This document shows, one piece after another, positions 39,615-48,322 of a DNA stretch of 64,000 nucleotides (position 1 is the first letter of the stretch; each line of letters opens with the position of its first letter). The stretch covers positions 1,984,001 to 2,048,000 of the forward strand of contig SNWL01000003.1 in assembly GCA_004362315.1 (NCBI GenBank), read 5' to 3'. Under the pieces are notes generated by a model. It did no database searches. It was not told where the DNA came from and worked only from the letters and a program-made list of their open reading frames with translations. The position numbers and the translations under genes are program-made. Origin of the DNA: Mycobacterium sp. BK086. GTDB taxonomy: Bacteria > Actinomycetota > Actinomycetes > Mycobacteriales > Mycobacteriaceae.

Positions 39615-41852
39615 TCAACCAGTATGCCGCGCCGGGCCGCTTTCGCGGATGCCTACCCTTTGATGCATCCACGCCAGTGGCTTGGGCGCCCACCAGTTCC
39701 ACCGGCCCATGACGTGCATGAATGCCGGCACCAGAATCAGCCGCACCAACGTTGCGTCGGCAAGCACCGCCAGTGCCAGCCCCAGCCCGAACATCCGCAT
39801 GAACGACACATGCGCGGCGATCAGGGCCGCGAACGAGATCGCCATGATCAGTGCCGCTGCGGTGATGACCCGACCGGTGTGGGCCACGCCCAGTGCGACG
39901 CTCTCGTCGTTGTCAGCCACCCCGCCTTGCGGTGACGCGAGCCAGAACTCCCGGATCCGCGATACCAGGAACACCTCGTAGTCCATCGAGAGCCCAAAAG
40001 CTATGCAGAACAACAAGACTGGCATGTTGGCAACAAGGGTGCCCGTCGAGGTCGTGCCGAAGGCTCCGAGGTGTCCGTCCTGGAATATCCACACCATGGC
40101 GCCGAACGCGGCGGTCAACGACAGCACGTTGAGCACCAGGGCTTTCAGCGGTAGCACCACGCTTCCGGTCAGCAGGAACAACAGCACCAACATGATCGCC
40201 GCGATCAGCCCCAATACCGCGGGAAGGCGTGAGGTGATGGCATCGACACTGTCCCGATTGGTCTGTGCCGTACCGGCGAACTCGACCGTCCGGTTGCCCG
40301 GCGTGGAGACCTCGTGCAGCCGGTCGAGCTGACCGGCTGAACGGTCCGAGAACAGCGGAGCGCTGCTTTCCACCGTGAGCAGCGCACTGCCCGACGCCAG
40401 AGCGGTCGCTGCCGACGGCGGGCCCACGAGGTTTCCGCCGACATAGGCCCCCATCGGCGCCGATACCGCCGAGACGTCGGCGACCCGGGACAGGTCGGCT
40501 GCATAGCGGGCGATCTGCGCGTCGGAGAGGCCGCCGGCATCGGGGATGAGGACCGGGATCGCCGTTTCGGAGTTGTTGGTGAAGTCACCGCGGAGCTGAT
40601 CCCCCACCTGATGGGCGGAGGCCGACGACGGCAACACCCGGTCGTCGGGGAAGCCCGGGCGGACACCGAGGAAGGGCGCACCCAGGATCACCAACACCAC
40701 CACGCCGGCCAGCCCGATCGGGATCGCGCGCCTCATCACGAATTTCGTTGAGCGGTACCAGAATTGCTGTTCGATGGGCCGTGGCACCGGTTCGGTGCGA
40801 CCGAACACGCGCCGGAATAGCCGCCGCACGTCGAGCGAGTCGAGCCGATCGCCGAGCAGGCTGATCGCGGCTGGGGTGATCACGATCGCGGCCAGCGCGG
40901 CGAACGCGACGGTGGCCACACCGGCGTAGGCGAACGATTTCAGGAAGTGCATCGGGAACAGCACCATGGCGCCCATCGACAACGCGACGGTGGTGGCCGA
41001 GAACAGCACCGTGCGCCCGGCCGTCATCATGGTCCGCGTCAGTGCCTCGTCACGATCGGCGCCCTCGGCCAGTTCGTCGCGATAGCGACTGATCATCAGC
41101 AGGGTGTAGTCGATCGCGAGCGCGAGGCCCATCGCGGTCGTGAGGTTCAGCGCGAAGATCGACACGTCGGTGAAGAACGTCGTCACCCGCAGGACGGCCA
41201 GTGCACCGAGGATCGCGACCAACCCGACGGCCACGGGCAGCGCGGCGGCGAACACCCCGCCGAACACCCACACCAGCACCAGGAAGCTGAGCGGAATCGC
41301 GATCGACTCCATCAGCAACAGGTCATGCTGCGATTGTTCGGTGACCTGCAGGTTCACCATCGCCGTCCCGCCGGTTCGAACGACAATGCCGTCGCTGTCG
41401 CGGGTGATGTCGTCGGAAAGTTCTTTGGCGTAGGTCTGCTGGTCGCTCTCGTCGCCGGTGATCCCGGCGGTGATCAGGCCCGACTTCTGGTCACGGCTGA
41501 CCAGCGCGGCCGCGGCCTGCGGCGGGGACGTCCATGGTGACACGATCCCGATGACGTGACCGGACCTCTTCAATTGGTCGATGACATCGAGAGCGGCGGT
41601 GCGCACCGCGGGGCTGTCGAACCGATCAGTCGCGGTGACCACCACGAGCAGCTGGACGTCGCCCTGCCCGAATTTGTCGGTGAGCAGTTGGGTGGCTCGC
41701 GACGATTGGGAGTTCGGATCCGCGAACCCGCTCGGGGACAGATGCTTGGCGACCGGTACGCCGAAAATGCCGATCGCCACCATCAGCAGGATCGCGATGG
41801 CGACCACCCGTCGTGGCGCGGCAATGGCTAGCCGGGCAGTCGCTCGCAGCAA
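39615..41852 (-). CDS. MMPL-family RND transporter
   Basis: 745 aa, two repeats of one TM plus a periplasmic loop plus five TM helices. The proton-relay Asp-Tyr pairs of MmpL proteins appear in ALAIDYTLLMISRYRDE and FGLSMDYEVFLVSRIRE. Likely exports or flips the lipid made by the adjacent type III PKS operon. TTG 41852 is taken as the start because AAGGA lies eight bases upstream and no ATG/GTG precedes the first helix. Confidence 0.9.
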   Translation of the reverse strand: MLRATARLAIAAPRRVVAIAILLMVAIGIFGVPVAKHLSPSGFADPNSQSSRATQLLTDKFGQGDVQLLVVVTATDRFDSPAVRTAALDVIDQLKRSGHVIGIVSPWTSPPQAAAALVSRDQKSGLITAGITGDESDQQTYAKELSDDITRDSDGIVVRTGGTAMVNLQVTEQSQHDLLLMESIAIPLSFLVLVWVFGGVFAAALPVAVGLVAILGALAVLRVTTFFTDVSIFALNLTTAMGLALAIDYTLLMISRYRDELAEGADRDEALTRTMMTAGRTVLFSATTVALSMGAMVLFPMHFLKSFAYAGVATVAFAALAAIVITPAAISLLGDRLDSLDVRRLFRRVFGRTEPVPRPIEQQFWYRSTKFVMRRAIPIGLAGVVVLVILGAPFLGVRPGFPDDRVLPSSASAHQVGDQLRGDFTNNSETAIPVLIPDAGGLSDAQIARYAADLSRVADVSAVSAPMGAYVGGNLVGPPSAATALASGSALLTVESSAPLFSDRSAGQLDRLHEVSTPGNRTVEFAGTAQTNRDSVDAITSRLPAVLGLIAAIMLVLLFLLTGSVVLPLKALVLNVLSLTAAFGAMVWIFQDGHLGAFGTTSTGTLVANMPVLLFCIAFGLSMDYEVFLVSRIREFWLASPQGGVADNDESVALGVAHTGRVITAAALIMAISFAALIAAHVSFMRMFGLGLALAVLADATLVRLILVPAFMHVMGRWNWWAPKPLAWMHQRVGIRESGPARHTG

Positions 41853-41869
41853 TGATCTGTCCTTCGGTT

Positions 41870-42706
41870 TCAGCCCTGCCTTCTGCTGATACGTGCTCGA
41901 CCAGCAGCAGGTTCACAATGCCTCCCCGAAGGACTTCGTGGCCTACCCGGCCACGGTAACCAATAAGGCACCCTGCTCGCATAGTTGTCGAACGCAGAAC
42001 CATGAATCCGGCGGTACCGGGCCTCCTTGAAAAGGGGCGCTACCAGGCAATACGCGGTGAAAGTGGCGGCCACTGCCAGTTGGTCGGGAGTCCATGTCGG
42101 CACGGTCCACACAGTCAGGGTGAAGGCGACGTAGATGGGCTGCCGAATGAATCTAAAAAGGCCGGTCGTCGGCATCTTCGGGTACACGAGGCGCCGCCCG
42201 CGCAACAATGTGAGCCAGCCGAGGGTGCCGATCTGGACCGAGAGGCCGGCGTCGAACATGGCTTTGCCGAGCAGGATCCAGGCGCACGCGTACAGCACGT
42301 CCAAAACGACCAGCGCCGGCCCGTGCGCCTGCCACCAGATCGTTCCCGAGGGGGACCACAGCGCAAACAGCGCCAGCACCTGAAGTGAGGCGATGGCGAC
42401 GAAGGTGGTGGGCGCCAGCGTCGCGCCCGAACTACCGGGCCCGAGCCGGTTGACCACGGCCCGGCCCCACCCGGTGAGCAGCAGCGAATGGACGACCGGG
42501 AACTGAACCAGCAGCGCGGCATTGGCGATCCAGCTCCACGGGGCCGACAGCGTGCCCAGGGAGCGGCTCATCCCGAAGTACATCGCGGCCATCATCGCGC
42601 CGACACCCAGAGCGAACGCGACGTGGCAGAAGAGGCCGTAGCTCACCGCTACGAGAACCCGGCCGACGCGTCCCGGTGCGGCCGGTGGTGACGAATCTGC
42701 CCGCAC
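41870..42706 (-). CDS. membrane methyltransferase (ICMT/NnrU-like)
   Basis: 278 aa with about six TM helices; the C-terminal half has PKMPTTGLFRFIRQPIYVAFTLTVW and a FKEARYRRIHGSAFDNYASRVP tail, the pattern of the phospholipid/isoprenylcysteine methyltransferases. GTG 42706 is preferred because GGAGGG lies five bases ahead; earlier TTG/ATG codons lack a ribosome site. 17 bp before the MMPL gene, so probably the first gene of the polyketide operon and a candidate second tailoring methyltransferase. Confidence 0.75.
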   Translation of the reverse strand: MRADSSPPAAPGRVGRVLVAVSYGLFCHVAFALGVGAMMAAMYFGMSRSLGTLSAPWSWIANAALLVQFPVVHSLLLTGWGRAVVNRLGPGSSGATLAPTTFVAIASLQVLALFALWSPSGTIWWQAHGPALVVLDVLYACAWILLGKAMFDAGLSVQIGTLGWLTLLRGRRLVYPKMPTTGLFRFIRQPIYVAFTLTVWTVPTWTPDQLAVAATFTAYCLVAPLFKEARYRRIHGSAFDNYASRVPYWLPWPGRPRSPSGRHCEPAAGRARISRRQG

Positions 42707-42750
42707 AGAACCCTCCAGTGGCATCCCCGAGCACAACGTAGCGTGGGGAT

Positions 42751-43503
42751 ATGACGCTTCGCCAGCATTTTCCGCTGCTGCGATGGTCGGTGATCCGCAC
42801 CGGCATCGGTATCCGTAATTTCAACAGAACCGGTCAGATCGGTGACGGCCGGGAGGCCGCAGCGGCCGATTATGTCGAAGCCAATGCCCGCCGCGGCGAC
42901 ATCGATCACGTGCTGGCCACCATCGACGAGTACGCGTACGCGAAGTCGTTTCTGGTGAATATCGGCGACAAGAAGGGCGCGCTGCTCGACGCCGCGGTGC
43001 GTCGCGCCGATCCGCGACTGGCGCTGGAACTGGGCACCTACTGCGGCTACGGCGCGCTGCGGATCGCCCGTGCCGCGCCGTCGGCGCGAATATTCTCCGT
43101 CGAGCTGGCGGCGGCAAATGCGGCGGTGGCCCGCCGGATTTGGGCGCATGCGGGCGTGGACGATCGCATCACGTGCGTGGTGGGAACGATCGGCGACGGT
43201 GGGACGACCCTGGATGTCCTGCGCGACCAATTCGGATTCGGTTCGGGCACAATCGATTTCTTGTTCATCGACCACAACAAGAATCTGTACCTCGCCGACC
43301 TGCTCAGTATCGCCGAGCGTGGTTGGCTGCGGCGGGGCACCGTCGTCGTCGCCGACAACGTCGGATTCCCCGGCTCGCCGAAGTACCGGGGCTACATGCG
43401 TGAGCATCAGGGCAAGGACTGGGAGACGGTGGAACACCGCAGTCACATGGAATACCAGAATCTGGTGCCCGACCTCGTGCTCGAGTCACGGTACCTGGGC
43501 TGA
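42751..43503 (+). CDS. catechol-type O-methyltransferase
   Basis: 250 aa. N-terminal segment DEYAYAKSFLVNIGDKKG matches catechol O-methyltransferases, then SAM motif LALELGTYCGYGALRIA, IFSVEL, and the metal-binding FLFIDHNKNLY with VVVADNVG. It would methylate an ortho-dihydroxy aromatic in a Mg-dependent way. Divergent from the polyketide operon across a gap of about 45 bp, so it may share its promoter region and act on its product. Confidence 0.82.
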   Translation: MTLRQHFPLLRWSVIRTGIGIRNFNRTGQIGDGREAAAADYVEANARRGDIDHVLATIDEYAYAKSFLVNIGDKKGALLDAAVRRADPRLALELGTYCGYGALRIARAAPSARIFSVELAAANAAVARRIWAHAGVDDRITCVVGTIGDGGTTLDVLRDQFGFGSGTIDFLFIDHNKNLYLADLLSIAERGWLRRGTVVVADNVGFPGSPKYRGYMREHQGKDWETVEHRSHMEYQNLVPDLVLESRYLG

Positions 43504-43505
43504 CG

Positions 43506-43542
43506 ATTTCGGCCCCCTCCGCCAAGCAGAGGGGGCCGAAAT
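43506..43542. terminator. strong bidirectional intrinsic terminator
   Basis: Perfect 14-bp arms ATTTCGGCCCCCTC (43506-43519) and its complement (43529-43542) around a 9-base loop, between the convergent methyltransferase and histidine phosphatase genes. The A/T outer ends give short T tracts on each strand. Confidence 0.85.
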
Positions 43543-43548
43543 TCGTTG

Positions 43549-44748
43549 TCAGGCAGCCGCTTTATGCGCGCTTGCCCGCCGGCTCGAGCCGGTGCCCTTC
43601 TTGGCTCCCCCGTCTGCCTTGCCGGTCGTCGCGCCCTGGCCGTCGTCGTCCGACGCCGCCTGAGACGCACCCGCACGCCGGCTCGCCGCAGCACTGGTCT
43701 TGGCGGGTTCGGCCTTGTTGCCGTCGGTCAGATCGGTCGCGCCGTTCGAGGTCTCCGACACGGTGGCCGCGGCCGAGGTGACCTTGGTCGCGGCGGGCTT
43801 GGCCGCAGCGGCACCCGGGAGTGCACCACGGATCGCCTGCGCGATATCGGTGACCGAGGCCCGGACGAACTCCACGCCGGCCTTGGCGACGTTGACGACG
43901 CCGTCGCGGACGGCAGCCACGATCTGGTTCAGGTCGCGGGACTTGACGGCCTGCACGACGTTGTAGACGGCGGTCTGCGGCGCCACCACCAGGTTGCGGA
44001 TGTTGACGAACATCTTGCCGCCGAGGCCCGGATTCTGGCTCACCGCAACACCATCCCAGCTCTGCAACATCCAGCCGTCCTCAGGATTGCCGGTCACCAC
44101 GACCACGGCGGTGTTACCGAGCGGGTGCGTGAGCAGAAGCATGATGTCCGGATTGTCGACGTTCATCATCGTCCAGATCATGATGGTCGCGCCGTGCGAG
44201 AAGAGCACGGGCTTGGTGTCACCGTTGGCGATCACGTCGTCGATGACGCTGTTGACCCGCGCCTCGAAACCGTTGCCGTTCTCACCGCCCGGAATGGGCA
44301 GGCTGCGCAGCCCGAGCGTCCAGGCCACCGGGATCAAGAAGTAGCCGATACGGCCGAGCCCGCTGTCAATGGGCGAACCCTCGAAGATGCCCGCGCCGAT
44401 CTCGCGGATACCGGCGTTGTTGTTGGACACCGGGAGCAATGGCTTGAGCGCTTCGAACGGCGCGGCGGTCTGCTGCGTACGGATCATGTTGGAGGTGTAG
44501 ATGCTGTCGTAGTTGCCGGCCGCGAGCACCGCCGCGATGGCGGCGGCCTGCTGCTCGCCGAGCGGAGTGAGACTGGGCCCTGGCACCTTGGTGTCGATCC
44601 CGGCGCCGGCGACGTTTCCGTAGGACTCGCCGTGACGGACCCAGGTGAGGGTGATCGAATCGGCAGCCCACGCGGGCAGCGCTGATACCAGGAACAGCGC
44701 GACGGCCGAGACAACCGTCACTAGTGCTTTCAAGGCACGATTTTTCAT
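43549..44748 (-). CDS. secreted histidine phosphatase (phosphoglycerate-mutase-like) with long basic tail
   Basis: 399 aa from ATG 44748 (GGAG six bases upstream; ATG 44760 is an alternative). Signal peptide ending LPAWA, catalytic TWVRHGESYGN (RHG), second Arg in SNMIRTQQTA, and LFSHGATIMIW (second His). The domain ends near residue 270; the last 100 residues are Ala/Lys/Thr/Arg-rich (AKPAATK, ASRRAGASQAAS), low complexity and histone-H1-like. Secreted phosphatase is clear, the tail's job is not: binding to polyanions or the cell wall is possible. Confidence 0.8.
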   Translation of the reverse strand: MKNRALKALVTVVSAVALFLVSALPAWAADSITLTWVRHGESYGNVAGAGIDTKVPGPSLTPLGEQQAAAIAAVLAAGNYDSIYTSNMIRTQQTAAPFEALKPLLPVSNNNAGIREIGAGIFEGSPIDSGLGRIGYFLIPVAWTLGLRSLPIPGGENGNGFEARVNSVIDDVIANGDTKPVLFSHGATIMIWTMMNVDNPDIMLLLTHPLGNTAVVVVTGNPEDGWMLQSWDGVAVSQNPGLGGKMFVNIRNLVVAPQTAVYNVVQAVKSRDLNQIVAAVRDGVVNVAKAGVEFVRASVTDIAQAIRGALPGAAAAKPAATKVTSAAATVSETSNGATDLTDGNKAEPAKTSAAASRRAGASQAASDDDGQGATTGKADGGAKKGTGSSRRASAHKAAA

Positions 44749-44937
44749 TCGCAACTCCATCTGATCCCCCAACGGCGGTACAACGCTGTCGACAATAACG
44801 ACTGTGCGCTCGGTCACAGTACACAATCGTAAATCTGTCTACAAACACCCTGGCCGCGGTCTCAGAAAACTAACGATCGCGTGGATTCTCGGTATCGGCG
44901 GTCCCGCACCCGCACACCCCGTGGTGTCGTGGAAGCA

Positions 44938-45462
44938 ATGTCTTCTCTCCCGATCCGGGCCGCCGGTGTTGCGGCGGCCGCGGCATGCTCCGCTTTGCTC
45001 GTGATCGCGCTGCCCCACGCCTGGGCCGCCCCCGCCTTCGACTCACAGGGCTACGTCGACTCGACGGCGCGGTGCTCTGACGCTGCTGTCCTGTTCGGCA
45101 GTACCGACACCTCCCGGGTGGCGATCTGCAAGACGTCCAGCGGATACGAGTACCGCGGCGTGCGGGTGCGCGATGGCGCCAAGCTGATCCTGTCCGCGTC
45201 CAGCGCCGGTGGCGGCTCGTACACCGCGGTGAACGACGGCATCACCTACACGGTCAGCTCCAGTTCGCTGGCCGTCAGTTCGGGCGGCAGCGTGGTCCGC
45301 AAAGAATCGTGGGTCGACTTCCACGGGCCGACCTCATCACAGTCCTCGACGACCTCGTCATCGGTGCCGACCACCTCGGTAGCACCGACCAGCACCACCC
45401 CGACCTCCACGACGCCACTCGGGCCGCCGCTGCCCGCCGAGGTCGGCGGGGGCGGGCGTTAG
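44938..45462 (+). CDS. secreted protein, unknown function
   Basis: 174 aa from ATG 44938, preceded by GGAAG. Signal peptide ends HAWAAP; mature part of about 95 residues has two cysteines (ARCSDAA, VAICKTS) and a beta-rich look, then a Ser/Thr/Pro-rich tail likely to be O-mannosylated. 189 bp separate it from the divergent phosphatase. Not recognised beyond this. Confidence 0.7.
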   Translation: MSSLPIRAAGVAAAAACSALLVIALPHAWAAPAFDSQGYVDSTARCSDAAVLFGSTDTSRVAICKTSSGYEYRGVRVRDGAKLILSASSAGGGSYTAVNDGITYTVSSSSLAVSSGGSVVRKESWVDFHGPTSSQSSTTSSSVPTTSVAPTSTTPTSTTPLGPPLPAEVGGGGR

Positions 45463-45881
45463 ACCTTGAGGGCAGCGGCCAGCGTCCGTACACCCCGGTG
45501 AGTGCTCCGCAGGACGTCCTCGCTCACCGCGTGGAGAAGCCGGCGGTTCTCGACCGCGGCGAGCTTGCCGATCCGGGTCAGCACGCCGCGACCGTGGTCA
45601 GTGAGGCTCAATAGCGACGACGTCTGGTGATCGGGATTGTCGCGGAGATCAACCAGACCCTCGCTGACGAGTTCGTTGGCGACGCGTTGCACGGCCTGCC
45701 TCGTCACGCCGAGCCGACGAGCCGCCTGCGGCACCGTCAGCGCTTCATCGGAGATCACACTGAGCAACTGCCAGCGTGCCTGTGTCTGGCCCTCGCGTGC
45801 CGCCAGCGCCTCGCCCGAACGCCGAAGCAGGCCGGCAAGTTCGTAGATGTCGGCGACCAGCAACGCCATCTCGTCAGCCAT
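45459..45881 (-). CDS. MarR-family transcriptional regulator
   Basis: 140 aa. Winged helix with LTVPQAARRLGVTRQAVQRVANEL as the recognition region and DHQTSSLLSLTDHGRGVL as the wing. Divergent (48 bp) from a DUF1398 gene with a near-perfect palindrome between the starts, so it probably represses both. No ligand evident. Confidence 0.9.
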   Translation of the reverse strand: MADEMALLVADIYELAGLLRRSGEALAAREGQTQARWQLLSVISDEALTVPQAARRLGVTRQAVQRVANELVSEGLVDLRDNPDHQTSSLLSLTDHGRGVLTRIGKLAAVENRRLLHAVSEDVLRSTHRGVRTLAAALKV

Positions 45882-45895
45882 CGATCCTCCACTTT

Positions 45896-45911
45896 TGACA
45901 ACACGTTGTCA
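45896..45911. promoter_or_regulatory. MarR operator
   Basis: TGACAAC-AC-GTTGTCA, perfect 7-bp arms, 14 bp ahead of the marR start. A further half site TTGTCA (45925-45930) overlaps the ATG of the divergent gene. Confidence 0.75.
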
Positions 45912-45929
45912 TTACGGTTTGATGTTGTC

Positions 45930-46373
45930 ATGATAGCGACGAGCCCCGCGATACGGAATCTGGACGCCGCGCTGCGCGACGCGATGGCCAACCGGCCTGC
46001 CACACAAGGTTTTCCCCACCTCGCCGAAACCCTGCGGCGAGCGGGCGTCCGAACCAATACGTGGTGGCTGCCCGCAATGCAGAGCTGCTACGAGACCGAC
46101 TCCGGACCGGTCGTCATCCAGCAGGCCCCACTGCTTGACGGCATGGCCGACGTGCCGCCGTTCGACCGCGCCGCCCTTGTCGCGGCGTTACGCGCCGATC
46201 AATCCGGGCAGAGCACGTTCGAAGAGTTCGCAGCGGCGGCGTGGCGAGCGGGTGTGGTCCGCTGGGTGGTGGCACTTGACGACCGCACGTGCACCTACTT
46301 CGGACTTGGCGGTCAAACGTACGTCGAAGAGTACGCGGCAGTGGATGTTCCGTCAGGAGAAGCTGAGTTGTAG
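45930..46373 (+). CDS. DUF1398 family protein
   Basis: 147 aa from ATG 45930, just beyond a MarR-type palindrome. The C-terminal half, STFEEFAAAAWRAGVVRWVVALDDRTCTYFG...YVEEY, matches DUF1398 (E. coli YbcV-like), a small cytosolic family without known activity. The final 21 bp overlap the convergent P450 gene. Confidence 0.78.
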   Translation: MIATSPAIRNLDAALRDAMANRPATQGFPHLAETLRRAGVRTNTWWLPAMQSCYETDSGPVVIQQAPLLDGMADVPPFDRAALVAALRADQSGQSTFEEFAAAAWRAGVVRWVVALDDRTCTYFGLGGQTYVEEYAAVDVPSGEAEL

Positions 46374-47573
46374 ACGTTCGAGACGCCGGACCAGCAGACT
46401 CGGTAGCCACCGGCCGACGTCGGCGGCCTCGATCGCCGAGGTGCGCTCGAGCAGGTGTCCGATGACGATCCTGGCCTCCAGGCGGGCGAGCGCCGCTCCG
46501 ATACAGAAGTGCGCACCCTTGCCGAAACTGATGTGGCCCTTGCCCTCTGCCCGGTCGATCCGGAACTCGGCCGGGTGGCCGAAATGGGCGGGATCCCGGT
46601 TTGCCGCGCCCCACAGCAGAAGCAGGCGTGATCCGGCTTCGAGTTCGGTACCGAAGAGTTCGGTGTCGTTGACGACATGGCGATAGTGCCCGCGAAACGG
46701 CGGCTCGTAGCGGAGCACCTCTTCCAGGAACGGGCCGAGTAGGTCCGGCCGGTCCCGGAGCTCCCGCTGAATGTCGGGGTGCGTCGCGAGAAGGTAAGCG
46801 GCCGAACCGATCAGCGATGCCGTCGACTCTCCCCCGGCGCTGAACAGCGTGATCATCATCGCCTGCGCCACCAGGGTGCTGAGCTCATCGGTCGCGCATG
46901 CGGTGGCCAGATCCCCCAGCAGGTTGTCCCCGGGACGCATCGCCGCGAGACCGAATTGTTCGGTGATGTAGGCGCTGAGTTCCATCACAGCGATGCCCGC
47001 GGATTCCACTTGGGCTTGGGTCAGCAGGCCTTCGACCACCTGGGTCGCCGCGTACCCCCACTCGATGAGCTTGCCGACGTCCGTGTCGGGCACCCCGATG
47101 ATCCGGCCGACGATCATCATCGGCAAGCGGTTGGCCATCGCGCTCATCCATTCGATACCACCGTCTTTGGCGTTCGTCTCCCAAAGGTGCGCGGCGGTAT
47201 CGGCCATGTACGGTTCGGCCGCGCGGATCCGCTTGGCGGCCAGTTGTGGAAGCAGGAGCTTGCGGTGCACCGAGTGCGCGGGCTCGTCGGCGGTCGCCAG
47301 AGCCTGCATCTCCCCGCCGAGTTCGCCGATCTCGAAGGGTGTCACCTCACCGCCGGGTTGATACATCATCGTGGCGGTCAGGTTCGAGGAGAAGTCGCCG
47401 CTCCGGGCGACGGCCTCGTTGACGGCCGCCCAACTGCTCACGGCGTAGAAGCCCGACTCACCGATGCGATGGACATGGCCGACGTGATGCATATGCGCAT
47501 AGAGCTCGTGCGGATCCTGGAGATACCGATCCTCGAAGAGCGCCAGCCCGAGACCGGTATCCGCCACTGTCAT
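46353..47573 (-). CDS. cytochrome P450
   Basis: 406 aa soluble bacterial P450. Heme-binding loop ISFGKGAHFCIGAALARLE (Cys ligand), K-helix FLEEVLRYEPP (ExxR), I-helix SAGGESTAS where the usual acid-alcohol pair is Glu-Ser/Thr. Needs ferredoxin and reductase supplied elsewhere; none is adjacent. ATG 47573 follows no obvious longer homologous extension. Divergent from a TetR gene with inverted repeats between them. Substrate unknown. Confidence 0.92.
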   Translation of the reverse strand: MTVADTGLGLALFEDRYLQDPHELYAHMHHVGHVHRIGESGFYAVSSWAAVNEAVARSGDFSSNLTATMMYQPGGEVTPFEIGELGGEMQALATADEPAHSVHRKLLLPQLAAKRIRAAEPYMADTAAHLWETNAKDGGIEWMSAMANRLPMMIVGRIIGVPDTDVGKLIEWGYAATQVVEGLLTQAQVESAGIAVMELSAYITEQFGLAAMRPGDNLLGDLATACATDELSTLVAQAMMITLFSAGGESTASLIGSAAYLLATHPDIQRELRDRPDLLGPFLEEVLRYEPPFRGHYRHVVNDTELFGTELEAGSRLLLLWGAANRDPAHFGHPAEFRIDRAEGKGHISFGKGAHFCIGAALARLEARIVIGHLLERTSAIEAADVGRWLPSLLVRRLERLQLSFS

Positions 47574-47691
47574 GCCTCCACGCTGAGGGGCGATCACCCG
47601 CCGCGTCAATCCTGGCCGGAGAAGTCGCGACCCCGGCACTGCTGGGGACGCTGCCGTTGTCTCAATCGAGTGCGTTCACCTGGCCAAAGTG

Positions 47692-47726
47692 TGAGATTGA
47701 TAGCAATGTCTGTCTCATATTTGAGA
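47692..47726. promoter_or_regulatory. putative TetR operator region between P450 and tetR
   Basis: TGAGA (47692-47696) and TCTCA (47713-47717) plus TGAGA (47722-47726): the last two form TCTCA-TATT-TGAGA. Located 12 bp ahead of the tetR ATG and 120 bp from the P450 start. Confidence 0.45.
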
Positions 47727-47737
47727 AGATAGTGATC

Positions 47738-48322
47738 ATGGTTCGCGACGATTGGATCCTCGGCGGCGACCGTTCCGCGGCGGCGGCGGATCGCATCTAC
47801 GCGGCGGCCACCGAGCTCGTGATCCGGGACGGGCTGGACGCTCTCGACATCGACGCCCTGGCGGCGAGGGTGCACTGCTCACGGGCGACGGTCTACCGCC
47901 ATGCCGGGGGCAAGGCAGCGATCCGCGATGCCGTACTGACGCGTCTGGCGGCGGCCATCATCGACAAAGTGCGGAGGGCTGTCGACGGGCTCACCGGCTC
48001 GGAACGCGTGATCGTCGCAATCACGGTGGCGCTGAGAGAGATCCGATCCGATCCATTACGCCGCCTGATGTTCACTGCAGGCAACCTGCCGGAGGTCAAG
48101 GAGCTGCATTCCTCGCCGGTGCTCGCTCACCTGGCCGCCGAACTCACCGGCATCACCGACGACGATCCCCAAGCGGCACAGTGGATCGTGCGCGTCGTCG
48201 TCTCGCTGGCCTACTCGCCCATCGCGAATGTTCGCGACGAACGAGAAGTGCTGGCGCGCTTCGTCGCACCCGCGTTCGACAGGACCGCCAGCACCGAGAC
48301 GACGAAGCAAGCCACCGTGTAG
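47738..48322 (+). CDS. TetR-family transcriptional regulator
   Basis: 194 aa from ATG 47738. Helix-turn-helix ALDIDALAARVHCSRATVYRHAGGKAAIRDA, then an all-helical ligand domain. Likely represses the divergent P450. Its last 112 bp are antisense to the 3' part of the convergent membrane protein gene, an unusually long coding overlap; both frames look genuine. Confidence 0.85.
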   Translation: MVRDDWILGGDRSAAAADRIYAAATELVIRDGLDALDIDALAARVHCSRATVYRHAGGKAAIRDAVLTRLAAAIIDKVRRAVDGLTGSERVIVAITVALREIRSDPLRRLMFTAGNLPEVKELHSSPVLAHLAAELTGITDDDPQAAQWIVRVVVSLAYSPIANVRDEREVLARFVAPAFDRTASTETTKQATV

